From NCBI RefSeq assembly GCF_007000325.2, contig NZ_CP117268.1:868001-932000 (forward strand): DNA of 64,000 nt, in the 5' to 3' direction. Position 1 is the first letter of the stretch; each line of letters begins with the position of its first letter. The notes under the pieces were generated by a model. It was not told where the DNA came from, ran no database searches, and saw only the letters and a list, made by a program, of their open reading frames with translations. This document shows, one piece after another, positions 18,399 to 27,275 of this stretch. Source of the stretch: Rhizobium rhododendri (GTDB lineage Bacteria; Pseudomonadota; Alphaproteobacteria; Rhizobiales; Rhizobiaceae). A program made the translations under genes and the position numbers.

Positions 18399-19439
18399 AT
18401 GGCAACGCTCCGCCTCGACAATATCTCCAAGATGTATGGCCCCATCAACGCCATCGAGCCGCTGTCCCTGGATTTTCCCGATGGCGAACTGGTGTGCCTG
18501 CTCGGGCCGTCCGGATCCGGCAAGTCCACGCTGTTGCGCATCATTGGCGGCTTCGAGAGCCCCTCGGGCGGCAGGGTGCTGATCGACAATTCAGACGTCG
18601 TGTCGACCCCGCCGGAACATAGGCCGACGGCCATGGTCTTCCAAAGCCACGCTCTGTGGAGCCACATGACGGTGTTCGAGAATGTCGCCTTCGGCCTGAA
18701 GCTGCGTAAGATGAGCAAGCCGGTCATTGCCGCGAAGGTCAAGGAAGCGCTTGATCTGGTGGGTCTCCAGAACCATGCCGACCGGATGCCGCGCCAGCTT
18801 TCCGGTGGCCAGCAGCAGCGCGTGGCGATTGCGCGCTGCCTGGTTCTCGAGCCGAAGATCCTGTTGATGGACGAACCCTTTGCCAGCCTTGACCAGCATC
18901 TGCGCGACCGCCTGCGCGAAGAGGTCAGGCAGATCCAGCGTAAGCTCAAGATCACAACGGTGTTCGTGACGCACGGCCAGGATGAGGCGCTATCCATCGC
19001 TGACCGCATCGTGGTGATGAGCACGGGGCGTATCGAGCAGGTCGGCAGCCCAAGCGAGATCTACGAAACACCGCAGACCGCCTTCGTGGCAAGCTTCATC
19101 GGCGACATGAACATGTTCGATTGCGCGGTCGATGCGGGGCGCATCCGGATCGCGGGGCTTGAGATCCCGACATCGGTCACAGCGGGCGCCGCAACCCTTG
19201 CGGTTCGTCCCGAAGACATCGTCGTCGAGGGTCAGACCGGCGACGGCGGCGTGCTCGTCACCCGGACCGTCAATCTCGGATCCTTCATCAAGGTGGAGAG
19301 CCAGGCGGACGACGGCACGATGGTGCGGATCCAGGTGCCGAAAAGTGCGGACATAGCCGAGGGACAGACACTGTCTATCCGCGTCTCGCGCTTTGCGCTG
19401 TTTCGCGAAGGCAAGGTCATCTCAACCGTCCCGTCCTGA
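18399..19439 (+). CDS. ABC importer ATPase with TOBE domain
   Basis: A 346-residue ATPase of the PotA/UgpC/MalK class that powers the importer. Walker A is GPSGSGKST (about 36-44), the signature LSGGQQQRVAIAR, Walker B ILLMDEPFASLD, and the H-loop VFVTHGQDEA. The C-terminal third (about 240-346) is a TOBE-type regulatory domain (LAVRPEDIVVEG and the following strands). The frame is open to 18264, but homology begins at MATLRLDNISKMYGP, with a GAGAAAGAAAA purine stretch upstream. It is the last gene of the transport operon and converges on the ROK regulator gene. Confidence 0.94.
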   Translation: MATLRLDNISKMYGPINAIEPLSLDFPDGELVCLLGPSGSGKSTLLRIIGGFESPSGGRVLIDNSDVVSTPPEHRPTAMVFQSHALWSHMTVFENVAFGLKLRKMSKPVIAAKVKEALDLVGLQNHADRMPRQLSGGQQQRVAIARCLVLEPKILLMDEPFASLDQHLRDRLREEVRQIQRKLKITTVFVTHGQDEALSIADRIVVMSTGRIEQVGSPSEIYETPQTAFVASFIGDMNMFDCAVDAGRIRIAGLEIPTSVTAGAATLAVRPEDIVVEGQTGDGGVLVTRTVNLGSFIKVESQADDGTMVRIQVPKSADIAEGQTLSIRVSRFALFREGKVISTVPS

Positions 19440-19486
19440 CGGCTGCGGGTGCAAGGCGCTCCCGCAATTGAGACGCGGCAGGGCTT

Positions 19487-20752
19487 TCAGACCGGCGACG
19501 CCCCGTCGAATGGACGTTCGTCGCCCAGCACCTGGCGGAAGTAGAGGTGACGGAAATTATGGCTGGTGTTGACGAAGATCGGCAGCATGGCCGCACCGGT
19601 AACGGCCGCATCATGGATCAGGATCGCCGGCATCAGGCGCGGAAACGCGCGGTCGCGCCGGGCTGCCGGCGTCGGCCGGAGCGGGTAGGCGCGATCGACC
19701 AGCATCTCGACGATCGCGCGCGGCAGCGCCCCGCCCACCGCGATGAAGCCCGGGTCGAACATGACCTCGATGATCGCTGTCGCATCGCGCACCACGGCAG
19801 CCGCACTGGCCAGCCAGTTCATCAAGCGATGATCCCTGAGGGCACACAGGCGGTTGAGCTCATCGTTGTCGACAGTCTCCTCCGTCATGCCGCAGGCATG
19901 GGCAAGACCCGTCAGCGACAGGATATCCTTGGCGCCGGTCTCAGGCCAGACGGGCGATCCATCAAGACCGGCGATCGGCAGCAGCCCAAGCTCGCCGGCA
20001 TTGCCACCGACGCCCTTGAACGGATAGCCGTCGATGATGAGGCCGGCACCTGTCCCGTGGCCGATGTAGAAATAGACGAAAGTGGCATCCTGTGCGCCTG
20101 ACCGGTGGATGCGCTCGCCGATCGCTGCCGCGGTCGCATCGTTTTCCACCAGCACCTGCAAGCCGCAGAGGCTCTGCAGGTTCTCGACGAAGGGCACGTC
20201 GCGCCAGGCTTCCCAATGCTGCATGGAGAAATCAAAGTCGTAGACATCGGAGCCGAATGTCGGCAGCACGAGGCCGATGCCCCAGACCTTGCCGCGCGGA
20301 ATAGCGTTGTCGTCCAGCGCCTGCGCGATGCCCTCGGCCATGCGGGCAACCGTTTCTTCCGGATCGCGGGTGTTGCACGAGATTTCCAGGCGCGCGCGCG
20401 CTCTGCGTTTCAAGTCGCAGATCATCAGCTGGCAATGGTTGCGGTCGATGTGGATGCCGACGGAAAAGCCAGCGTCGGCATGGGGTTCGAGGTAGATCTG
20501 CGGCTGGCCGCGAAGGCCGGACGAGCGCCCGGCTTCCGAAATAAGCCCCTGTTCCAGGAGTTCGCGGGTGATTGATGAAATCGTCTGCGGTTTCAGCCCG
20601 ACAATGCCGGCAATCTCGACACGGCTGATTGGAGCGCGCTGGAAGATCGTCTCGAACACGAGGCGCCGATTGAAAATCCGCGCATCCTCGATGCGGCTGC
20701 CCGCGATCCGGACATCCTCATCCTTGATCGGCCTGTTGTCTTCCTGCTCCAA
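19487..20752 (-). CDS. ROK family transcriptional regulator
   Basis: A protein of about 421 residues of the ROK (NagC/Mlc/XylR) family. The N-terminal winged helix-turn-helix is RNRRL-like: IFNRRLVFETIFQRAPISRV, then LKPQTISSITRELLEQGLIS and RSSGLRGQP. The C-terminal sugar-kinase fold has VLVENDATAAAIGE, FYIGHGTGAGLI and GVGGNAGELGLLP. The usual zinc-binding cysteine cluster (CxCGxxGCxE) is not seen; the corresponding region reads PVWPETGAKDIL. There is no ATG before the conserved start, so I choose the TTG at 20752; the frame is open back into the neighbouring gene. It lies 55 bp downstream of the TIM-barrel gene on the same strand, inside the sugar locus, and is probably its inducer-responsive repressor. 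Confidence 0.9.
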   Translation of the reverse strand: MEQEDNRPIKDEDVRIAGSRIEDARIFNRRLVFETIFQRAPISRVEIAGIVGLKPQTISSITRELLEQGLISEAGRSSGLRGQPQIYLEPHADAGFSVGIHIDRNHCQLMICDLKRRARARLEISCNTRDPEETVARMAEGIAQALDDNAIPRGKVWGIGLVLPTFGSDVYDFDFSMQHWEAWRDVPFVENLQSLCGLQVLVENDATAAAIGERIHRSGAQDATFVYFYIGHGTGAGLIIDGYPFKGVGGNAGELGLLPIAGLDGSPVWPETGAKDILSLTGLAHACGMTEETVDNDELNRLCALRDHRLMNWLASAAAVVRDATAIIEVMFDPGFIAVGGALPRAIVEMLVDRAYPLRPTPAARRDRAFPRLMPAILIHDAAVTGAAMLPIFVNTSHNFRHLYFRQVLGDERPFDGASPV

Positions 20753-20807
20753 ATCGCTTCCGCCTGCTGCCCGTTTTCCTGCCGCGCGATCGCCATGCGA
20801 TACCGCT

Positions 20808-21695
20808 TCAGAGCCCGAGGCTTTTGAGCACCTTACGGTTATGAAGCGCAATCGGAAAAGGCTTTTCGGGCGGACACGGATACATATCCTGCTCGTAGAC
20901 GACATAGCCGTCGAAATTCCGAGCCGCAAGGAAATCCCGCACCTCGCGAAAATCCACGATGCCCTTGTCGAGTTCGCACATCACGCCGGATTGGAAGCCC
21001 TTGATAAAATCGATATTCTCGTCGCGGATCTTGTTGAGTAGCGCAGGATCGACATTCTTGAAGTGATAGTAGGGGATCCGCTCGGCATAGCGCTTCATGA
21101 AGGCGAAGGCATCGGCGCCGGTATAGGCGTGATGGCCGAAATCGAAGCAAAGGCCGACAAGTTCGGCCGGCGTTTCCTCGACCAGGCGGATGACCTCTTC
21201 TTCCGTCTCGACGCCGGAGCCGACATGCGGGTGAAACAGGAGATGCAGGCCGTGTTCCTCGGCCACGTAGCGAGCGGCTTCCCTGACAGTCGTCACCATT
21301 CCCTTCCAGGCATCCGCCGAAAGCGCGCGCTGCCCGCCCGCCGGAGGAAGGTCCGAATCGTCCATCAGCACGACCCACTCCGACCCCATCGCCTTGAGCA
21401 GGCCGCAAGTTTGCTCAAGGCGCGGTCGCAAAGTGTCCATCGCATCCCTTGGCGCAAGAAAATGCACCAGAGCCGACCCGCATACGGAAAGTCCTCTGGC
21501 AGCCAGTTCGTCGGTGAGACGCGCGGGATCGGTCGGCAGGTAGCCCCAGGGCCCGGTTTCCGTCCAGGTGAAGCCGGAATCGCGCACCTCGTCAAGGTAA
21601 CGCGTCCACGGCGTCTGTTTCGGGTCATCCGCATACCATACGCCCCAAGCGTCCGGAGCCGTCGCAACCTTCATCGTTTCCATCTCCATCGACAT
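20808..21695 (-). CDS. Sugar phosphate isomerase/epimerase family TIM-barrel protein
   Basis: A 295-residue protein of the xylose-isomerase-like TIM-barrel family (IolE/IolI/hydroxypyruvate-isomerase relatives). Barrel motifs visible are WGVWYADDPKQTPWTRYLDE, then FTWTETGPWGYLP, the strand ending LLFHPHVGSGVETEEE, LCFDFGHHAYTGADA, YYHFKNVD and GYVVYEQDM. The E, D and H residues in these stretches would form the divalent-metal site. It probably isomerises, epimerises or dehydrates a keto-sugar or inositol-like intermediate, but the substrate is unknown. GAGGA lies before the ATG. It precedes the ROK gene on the same strand and is divergent from the oxidoreductase and kinase genes. Confidence 0.9.
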   Translation of the reverse strand: MSMEMETMKVATAPDAWGVWYADDPKQTPWTRYLDEVRDSGFTWTETGPWGYLPTDPARLTDELAARGLSVCGSALVHFLAPRDAMDTLRPRLEQTCGLLKAMGSEWVVLMDDSDLPPAGGQRALSADAWKGMVTTVREAARYVAEEHGLHLLFHPHVGSGVETEEEVIRLVEETPAELVGLCFDFGHHAYTGADAFAFMKRYAERIPYYHFKNVDPALLNKIRDENIDFIKGFQSGVMCELDKGIVDFREVRDFLAARNFDGYVVYEQDMYPCPPEKPFPIALHNRKVLKSLGL

Positions 21696-21846
21696 TTAAA
21701 TCCTCGACACATCTTCTATTCCAGAACAGCAAGTTGGGAAAGGGAGACCATGCTTTTTCTTTAACTTTAGGACTTTTATAGGATAACGGGAGCATTCCCC
21801 AGCCGCGATCCCCTTAAATTGTCCAGAATTCAGGATTTTTCGGATT

Positions 21847-21875
21847 GATAAAATCCTCAATGCATATTTATTATG
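21847..21875. promoter_or_regulatory. AT-rich element shared with the 15.4 kb promoter region
   Basis: GATAAAATCC, eight bases later TATTTA then TTA. The same layout appears at 15422-15450. A plausible sigma-70 promoter overlaps it (TTGATA at 21845, TATTAT at 21869, spacer 18). It lies about 95 bp before the oxidoreductase start. Confidence 0.4.
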
Positions 21876-21968
21876 TAACAGGCTCGCCGCAGTACGGGCC
21901 CCGCATCACTACGGTGCGAGTCTAAGGTCTGCGCCGATGCGGCGCCCCGAGTGAAAAGGTAAAAAAAC

Positions 21969-23039
21969 GTGCTCAGACTTGGTTTGATCGGCCTTGGGGA
22001 AGTGGCTCAACTCATCCACCTGCCGATTTTGCAGCGACTGGGAGACCAGTTCGCTCTGGCTGGCGCCTATGACCCGTCCCCGTCTGTCGCCGAAGCGATT
22101 GGCGCGCGCTGGAACATCGCCCGGCTATTTTCCACGCCCGGCGCGTTGATCGCCTCAGGCGATATCGACGCCGTGCTGGTGATGAGCCCCGACCAGTATC
22201 ACGGCCGCCATGCCCGCGCGGCCTTGGAAGCAGGCAAGCATGTCCTGGTCGAAAAGCCGTGTTGCCTGACGCAGAGCGACCTCGACGAGCTCGATGCCAC
22301 GGCACGGGCCTGCGGCCGTGTGGCGATGGTCGGCTACATGCGGCGATACGCCCCTGCCTTCCTTGAGGCAAAAGCACGCCTACCGAAGCTCGACGACATC
22401 ACCTATGTGCGCGTGCGCGACGTCATCTGCGAGGGGCCGTGGTTCTTTCGGCAGACCGACCGGGTCATCACGCCGCAGAACGACATCGCCGCGGCTCTTG
22501 TCGCGGAAAGCCGTGCGCTGCGCCAGGCGATGGTTGCCGATGTCTGTGGCGCCGATGCGCCGTCCGATCATGTCACTGCCTATTCCGTGCTGACGGGCCT
22601 GTCATCCCATTCCCTGTCGGCCATGCGTGACCTTCTCGGCGTGCCCCAACGGGTTATCGCGACAGAGATCAAGCAGGGCGGCACACAGATCACCGCGTTG
22701 TTTGACTACGGTCACTTTACCGCGCTCTACGAATGCATGATTGGCGATGTCGTGCGTTTCGAGGCGGGCTTCGAAATCAACACGCGAACCGGACGTCTCG
22801 CATTCGAATATCCGACCCCCTATATCCGCAATCTGCCGATGACGCTTGATATCCAGGCGTCCACGGAGAAGGGCAACGTCCTCACGAGACTCGGTCCCTT
22901 CTACCAGGATCCGTTCGACGCCGAGCTGCGCGCCTTCCATGCGGCGGCAACGCAAGGTGGAGAGAACCGGACGCCGCCCGCAGAATCCAAATTTGACCTG
23001 GCCCTGTTTGAAGCCATGATAAAAGCGGCGGCGCGATGA
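21969..23039 (+). CDS. Gfo/Idh/MocA family NAD(P)-dependent oxidoreductase
   Basis: A 356-residue dehydrogenase. The N-terminal Rossmann fold is LRLGLIGLGEVAQLIHLPIL (GxGxxA-like), then AGAYDPSP and DAVLVMSPDQYHGRHARAAL. Next comes the family's catalytic-lysine motif HVLVEKPCCLT (EKP). The C-terminal alpha/beta domain starts near VGYMRRYAPAFLEAKARLP. Members oxidise or reduce sugars, inositols or glycosides. In this locus it may act on the sugar released by the mannosidase. The start is GTG with AAAGG upstream. It overlaps the following kinase gene by ATGA, so the two are translationally coupled. Confidence 0.92.
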   Translation: MLRLGLIGLGEVAQLIHLPILQRLGDQFALAGAYDPSPSVAEAIGARWNIARLFSTPGALIASGDIDAVLVMSPDQYHGRHARAALEAGKHVLVEKPCCLTQSDLDELDATARACGRVAMVGYMRRYAPAFLEAKARLPKLDDITYVRVRDVICEGPWFFRQTDRVITPQNDIAAALVAESRALRQAMVADVCGADAPSDHVTAYSVLTGLSSHSLSAMRDLLGVPQRVIATEIKQGGTQITALFDYGHFTALYECMIGDVVRFEAGFEINTRTGRLAFEYPTPYIRNLPMTLDIQASTEKGNVLTRLGPFYQDPFDAELRAFHAAATQGGENRTPPAESKFDLALFEAMIKAAAR

Positions 23040-23989
23040 ATATCGGGACCCCTCTGGCCGTCATCGGCAATGTGAATGTCGATCTGATACTGGGGCCCGC
23101 AAGCCCCTGGCCCCGTCCCGGCACGGAGGTCATCGTCGATCATGACGAGCTGCGGGTCGGAGGTTCGGCTGGCAATACAGCGCTCGCCTGGATGGGTATG
23201 GGGGTGGACTTTGCGATTGCCTCCAGCACGGGTGAGGACATGTTCGGGGAATGGCTGCGAAGCGCGTTCGGTTCCTACGCGGAGACATGGGTGCGGGCGC
23301 CCGACAGGACGGCGATCACAGTCGGTGTGACGCATCCAGATGGCGAGCGGACCTTTTTCAGCACGCGCGGCCATCTTGGCCGGTTCTGTATCGACGATGC
23401 ATTGGTGGCGCTCGATGCACGACGGCTGAAGGGAGGACATCTGCTGCTGTCCGCAGCTTTCCAGACCGAGACCCTGGCCCGCGACTACGACCGACTGTTC
23501 GATTGGGCAGACCTACACGGTATCACGACATCGATTGATCCCGGTTGGCCTGACGGGGGCTGGACCGCGGCGAACAGGGCACGAACGATGGCCTGGCTGG
23601 CCCGGGCTGGCTGCGCCCTGTTCAACGAGGCTGAGGCACTGGGTCTATCAGGTCTTGAGAGCGTTGAAGGCGCTGCCGCCCAGTTGAAGACGCATATGCC
23701 CGCCGGTTCGCTTCTTGTCGTGAAATGCGGGCCGTCGGGGGCGATTGGCGTCGATGCGCGGGGAGCCCTTCACCGCACTGCGGCGCCGCATGTCGATGCG
23801 GTGGATACGGTCGGCGCAGGCGATATTTTCAATGCCGCCTTCCTGGCTGCCCTGAGCGCCCAAAACGCTTTTCCCAATTGCTTAGAGAGGGGCGCTGCCG
23901 TGGCTTCCCGAGCCATCTCGACGTCACCGCGCCAATATGATGTCGGCCTGCCTCACGGCAGCGGCCCCAAGGTACTGCGCCCGGCCTAG
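23036..23989 (+). CDS. PfkB family carbohydrate kinase
   Basis: A 317-residue ribokinase-type kinase that phosphorylates a sugar with ATP. The N-terminal substrate region has LAVIGNVNVDLILG and ELRVGGSAGNTALAWMGMG. The C-terminal PfkB signature is AVDTVGAGDIFNAAFLAAL, with the catalytic Asp and the anion hole GAGD. Length is normal for the family. Coupled by ATGA to the oxidoreductase gene, it probably performs the last step before central metabolism. The substrate is not readable. Confidence 0.93.
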   Translation: MNIGTPLAVIGNVNVDLILGPASPWPRPGTEVIVDHDELRVGGSAGNTALAWMGMGVDFAIASSTGEDMFGEWLRSAFGSYAETWVRAPDRTAITVGVTHPDGERTFFSTRGHLGRFCIDDALVALDARRLKGGHLLLSAAFQTETLARDYDRLFDWADLHGITTSIDPGWPDGGWTAANRARTMAWLARAGCALFNEAEALGLSGLESVEGAAAQLKTHMPAGSLLVVKCGPSGAIGVDARGALHRTAAPHVDAVDTVGAGDIFNAAFLAALSAQNAFPNCLERGAAVASRAISTSPRQYDVGLPHGSGPKVLRPA

Positions 23990-24637
23990 TCTGGGACGGT
24001 TTCAAGCCGCGCTGCCGCGTGGCCCATTGCGACTCCAGTCGCCGAGGCTGATCACGGCTCGTCAATCGAACGGGCCAACCCGTCGTCGTGTTACGGCCAA
24101 TGGCGTGACGTTGCGGCGGAGGCGTCGAGGTGGGTCAGGAGGGAGTCGACCGCGTCCCTTTTCGCTCGGCGCAAGGGCGATTGGCCATCCCCGCTGCAGG
24201 GCGATTTGCTCCAGCCGATACCCGAGGGAGACGAGCACTCGCCAGAAGGCAGGCTGCCCGGCCCAGAGAAGACAGGATTTTCAACTTGCCGCATAGGCCA
24301 AAACCAGAGCCTCTCTAGCCTAGAATTGAAAGGGGAAATGACGGTCCGAAAACGGGGCTCAAAATCCTAACCTTTGAGTTAGGTTTCATATGCCACGCCA
24401 CATTCAGACGGGAGAAGGCGGCGAATTTCCCAAGTCACAGGGTGTGAAAACTTTCACCGCCCCCACATTGCAAGGACGGTGAGGGAAGCGCTCCGTGATC
24501 GACGCTTTCCGGTATCCGTCCTTCGACCGGGACAAAAAATGCTAGGCTCCACTTCATCAAGACGTCCTGCAATCCCGCTATCCCACCAGACAATAGGCTC
24601 GCAGTCCGTCCATTGCTCATGGCGAACGCGGTCGCGT
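23990..24637. other. Intergenic, no gene recognised
   Basis: About 650 bp. One plus-strand frame lacks stops from about 24000 to 24370 but has no start codon or recognisable product, probably because of high GC content. The last 200 bp are the leader of the phosphatase gene. Confidence 0.4.
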
Positions 24638-24651
24638 CGGGTCATGACCCG
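24638..24651. promoter_or_regulatory. 14-bp perfect palindrome before the PhoX-family gene
   Basis: CGGGTCATGACCCG is its own reverse complement. It ends 20 bases before the phosphatase start codon and just upstream of its CGGAGGG ribosome-binding site. It could be an operator or an mRNA stem. It does not resemble the rhizobial PHO box I remember (direct CTGTCAT repeats). Confidence 0.5.
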
Positions 24652-24671
24652 GCATAAACGGAGGGTATCAA

Positions 24672-26627
24672 ATGTTGGAATCCACCCACTCTACGCGTCG
24701 CCAGGCCCTGAAATTCCTCGCTAGCGTCCCCATGCTGCCACTCGGCGCTTCGGCCGCCAGCTCGCTTCTCGCTCTCGGCACGGCGCGTGATGCCGCCGCC
24801 GCGCCGTCAAACTTTGTCTCGGCAACGTTCAGCTCGATGGCCGCGCCCTCTTTGGCGGATCCGGCGGCCATGGCGACCACGACCGTTGCTTCGCAGCTGA
24901 CGGTGACGCTCGAAGACGGAAATACGCAGGCGTTCAAGCTGTCCTATCAGCCCTTCTTCATGACGGGTGACATGGTGCCGGACGGCAAGGGCGGGGAAAT
25001 CCTGGCCGGCGGCTACTACGATATCCACAACAAGCCGATCATCGACACTTCGGTACCGGGCAGGGAGCGCCAGTTTTTCTCCGACTGTCCAGACGGGACT
25101 TCGCTGCTGGCACCGATCGCCGGCGCGAAGGTCGATGGCGTCAAGGGCAATACTGTATTCGCCGTCGTCCAGTTCGAGTACATGTCGCGCGACCAGAAAG
25201 GCGACGACACCTATGGCCGCATGCCCTCGCCAATCGCCGTCCTGACACTCGATCAGGATCCGGGCACCGGCAAGCTCGGCCTGGTCAAGTACCACAACGT
25301 CGACACCGCTCAGGCGCATGGTCTTTGGATCACCTGCGGCGCCAGCCTCTCGCCTTGGAACACCCATCTGTCGAGCGAGGAATACGAGCCCGACGCCTTC
25401 GCGGCCTTATCGAACAAGCAGCTCCTGGCCTATAGCAAAAATCTGTTTGGAGACGAGAAGGCTGCAAATCCCTATCATTACGGTCACCTGCCTGAAGTCA
25501 GGGTCAATGCCGACGGAAGCGGCACTCTGACCAAGCACTACTGCATTGGTCGCATCTCGCACGAACTGGTGCAGGTGATGCCTGACCGTCGCACGCTGTT
25601 GATGGGCGACGATGCGACCAATGGCGGCCTGTTCATGTTCGTCGCCGACAGGGAAGCGGACCTTTCCGGCGGGACGCTCTACGTTGCCAAGCTCGGCGGC
25701 ACCCTGTCCACCGACACAGCAGCACCGGCCGACACGATCACCTGGATTAAGCTCGGCCATGCCACCAGCGCGGAGATCGAGAAACTCGCCGACACGGTGA
25801 AGCCTGAGGCCATCATGGAGATCGCCAAGGAGGATCCCAAAGATTTGCGCTACGCGCGCATCGCCATGAGTGGATCCTTCCATTGGGTGAAGCTCGCGCC
25901 AGGCATGGAAAAGGCCGCGGCCTTCCTGGAAACACACCGCTATGCAGCGCTTATGGGCGGCAGCATGGCCTTTACAAAAATGGAAGGCACCACCGTCAAC
26001 GCGAAGGACAAGTTTGCCTACTCGGCGATTTCCTACATCAAGGACTCGATGGTCAAGGGCGGCAAGGGGTGGTACCAAACGTCAGGCATCGGTTTCGACA
26101 AGCCTCTCGAGGCAGGCGGTATTCTCGCGCACTCCATGGGTGGTGCCCAGAAGGACAGCGGCGGAGAGGCGATCGCCAGCGAATGGGTGCCGTTTGAGAC
26201 CCGATTTGTCCTGACGGGCGAGGATATCGCTACCGACGAACTTGGCAACACTGCCAATCCCGACAAGATCGGCAATCCGGATAACATCAAGTTCTCCGAG
26301 CGCCTGCGCACCCTGTTCGTCGGCGAGGACAGCGGCATGCATGTCAACAACTTCCTGTGGGCCTACAATGTCGACAACAGGCAGCTGTCGCGCATCATGT
26401 CGATGCCGGCCGGCGCGGAATCGACGGGCCTCCACGCGGTCGACGAACTCAATGGCTGGACCTATGTGATGAGCAACTTTCAGCACCCGGGCGACTGGGA
26501 GAAGCTCCACGCCAAAGTGAAGGATAGCCTCGATCCGCTGGTTCGCGCCAACTACAAGGACCGCTTCGGCGCGGCCGTCGGCTATCTTACGGCGGATGCG
26601 ACCGGCATCAAGCTCGGGAAAGCCTGA
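24672..26627 (+). CDS. PhoX-family (DUF839) phosphatase
   Basis: A 651-residue protein of the PhoX/DUF839 family, calcium- and iron-dependent alkaline phosphatases exported by the Tat system. The N-terminus carries the twin-arginine signal TRRQALKFLASVPMLPLGAS. Family stretches include WITCGASLSPWNTHLSSEEY, then YHYGHLPEVRVNADGSGTLT, RRTLLMGDDATNGGLFMFVA, and late GEDSGMHVNNFLWAYNVDNR. The latter parts carry the acidic and Asn/Arg residues used for metal and phosphate binding in PhoX. The length is normal. It should release phosphate from organic esters in the periplasm. The start has CGGAGGG upstream. It stands alone, with a perfect palindrome in its leader. Confidence 0.93.
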   Translation: MLESTHSTRRQALKFLASVPMLPLGASAASSLLALGTARDAAAAPSNFVSATFSSMAAPSLADPAAMATTTVASQLTVTLEDGNTQAFKLSYQPFFMTGDMVPDGKGGEILAGGYYDIHNKPIIDTSVPGRERQFFSDCPDGTSLLAPIAGAKVDGVKGNTVFAVVQFEYMSRDQKGDDTYGRMPSPIAVLTLDQDPGTGKLGLVKYHNVDTAQAHGLWITCGASLSPWNTHLSSEEYEPDAFAALSNKQLLAYSKNLFGDEKAANPYHYGHLPEVRVNADGSGTLTKHYCIGRISHELVQVMPDRRTLLMGDDATNGGLFMFVADREADLSGGTLYVAKLGGTLSTDTAAPADTITWIKLGHATSAEIEKLADTVKPEAIMEIAKEDPKDLRYARIAMSGSFHWVKLAPGMEKAAAFLETHRYAALMGGSMAFTKMEGTTVNAKDKFAYSAISYIKDSMVKGGKGWYQTSGIGFDKPLEAGGILAHSMGGAQKDSGGEAIASEWVPFETRFVLTGEDIATDELGNTANPDKIGNPDNIKFSERLRTLFVGEDSGMHVNNFLWAYNVDNRQLSRIMSMPAGAESTGLHAVDELNGWTYVMSNFQHPGDWEKLHAKVKDSLDPLVRANYKDRFGAAVGYLTADATGIKLGKA

Positions 26628-27275
26628 TGCGGCCAGCGGGCGCTGGACATTTTTGGGCGGGCGGCGCTGTGACGGCGCAGCCGATCGTCGGCAAAACCGA
26701 GCGGCCTTGAATGCCTGAGCAATCACGGGCTTTCGGCGGTTCAGCCCAATATTTGGGCCTGGGGCAAGACCGGCGGTGGTGGTCATCGATTGCGCCTCTT
26801 GCAGAGACCGCACACCCTTGCCGTTTTTCTCAAGACAACCTGTGGACGGGAAGGAGCCCTTCTGGCGCCTGTCTCGTTGCTTCTCAACTTGGCATGGGAC
26901 GTCCTTTCCTAAGAGAGACAACCGACAGGCCGACCTTGGTCCCCATCCGCTCGCAGATCGCCTTCCGTTTGCCGGGCTGATTTCCCGACGAGACCTCGCT
27001 GGCTGAGACAGGGATTAAGTCCGATTTTAGAGAGCCAGGCCAATCACAATTCAAGGGAATTCTATGACGCCGGGTTCGCAGAAAGCGTTATCCGCTTGGC
27101 GGCCATTGCGCGAGGAATTTTGGCGCTCGGATTCGATTCTGTTCCCGTGGATGTTCTTCGGAGATGACTATCCCCCTCCTGTCGCATTACATGGCCTCGG
27201 TCCTTGGTGCGCCTGTCCTGACCGACGGGATCATTGGAGGTGAAGCTCCTCGCAAACTCGTAGATTGCTGGAAAA
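26628..27275. other. Intergenic, no gene recognised
   Basis: About 650 bp. A short plus-strand frame begins at 27064 (MTPGSQKALS) without a recognisable product. I see no terminator with a T-run after the phosphatase gene. Confidence 0.4.

Noticed and set aside
24000..24370. Stop-free plus-strand frame of about 120 codons
   Set aside because: No start codon, ribosome-binding site or recognisable motif; typical of GC-rich non-coding DNA.
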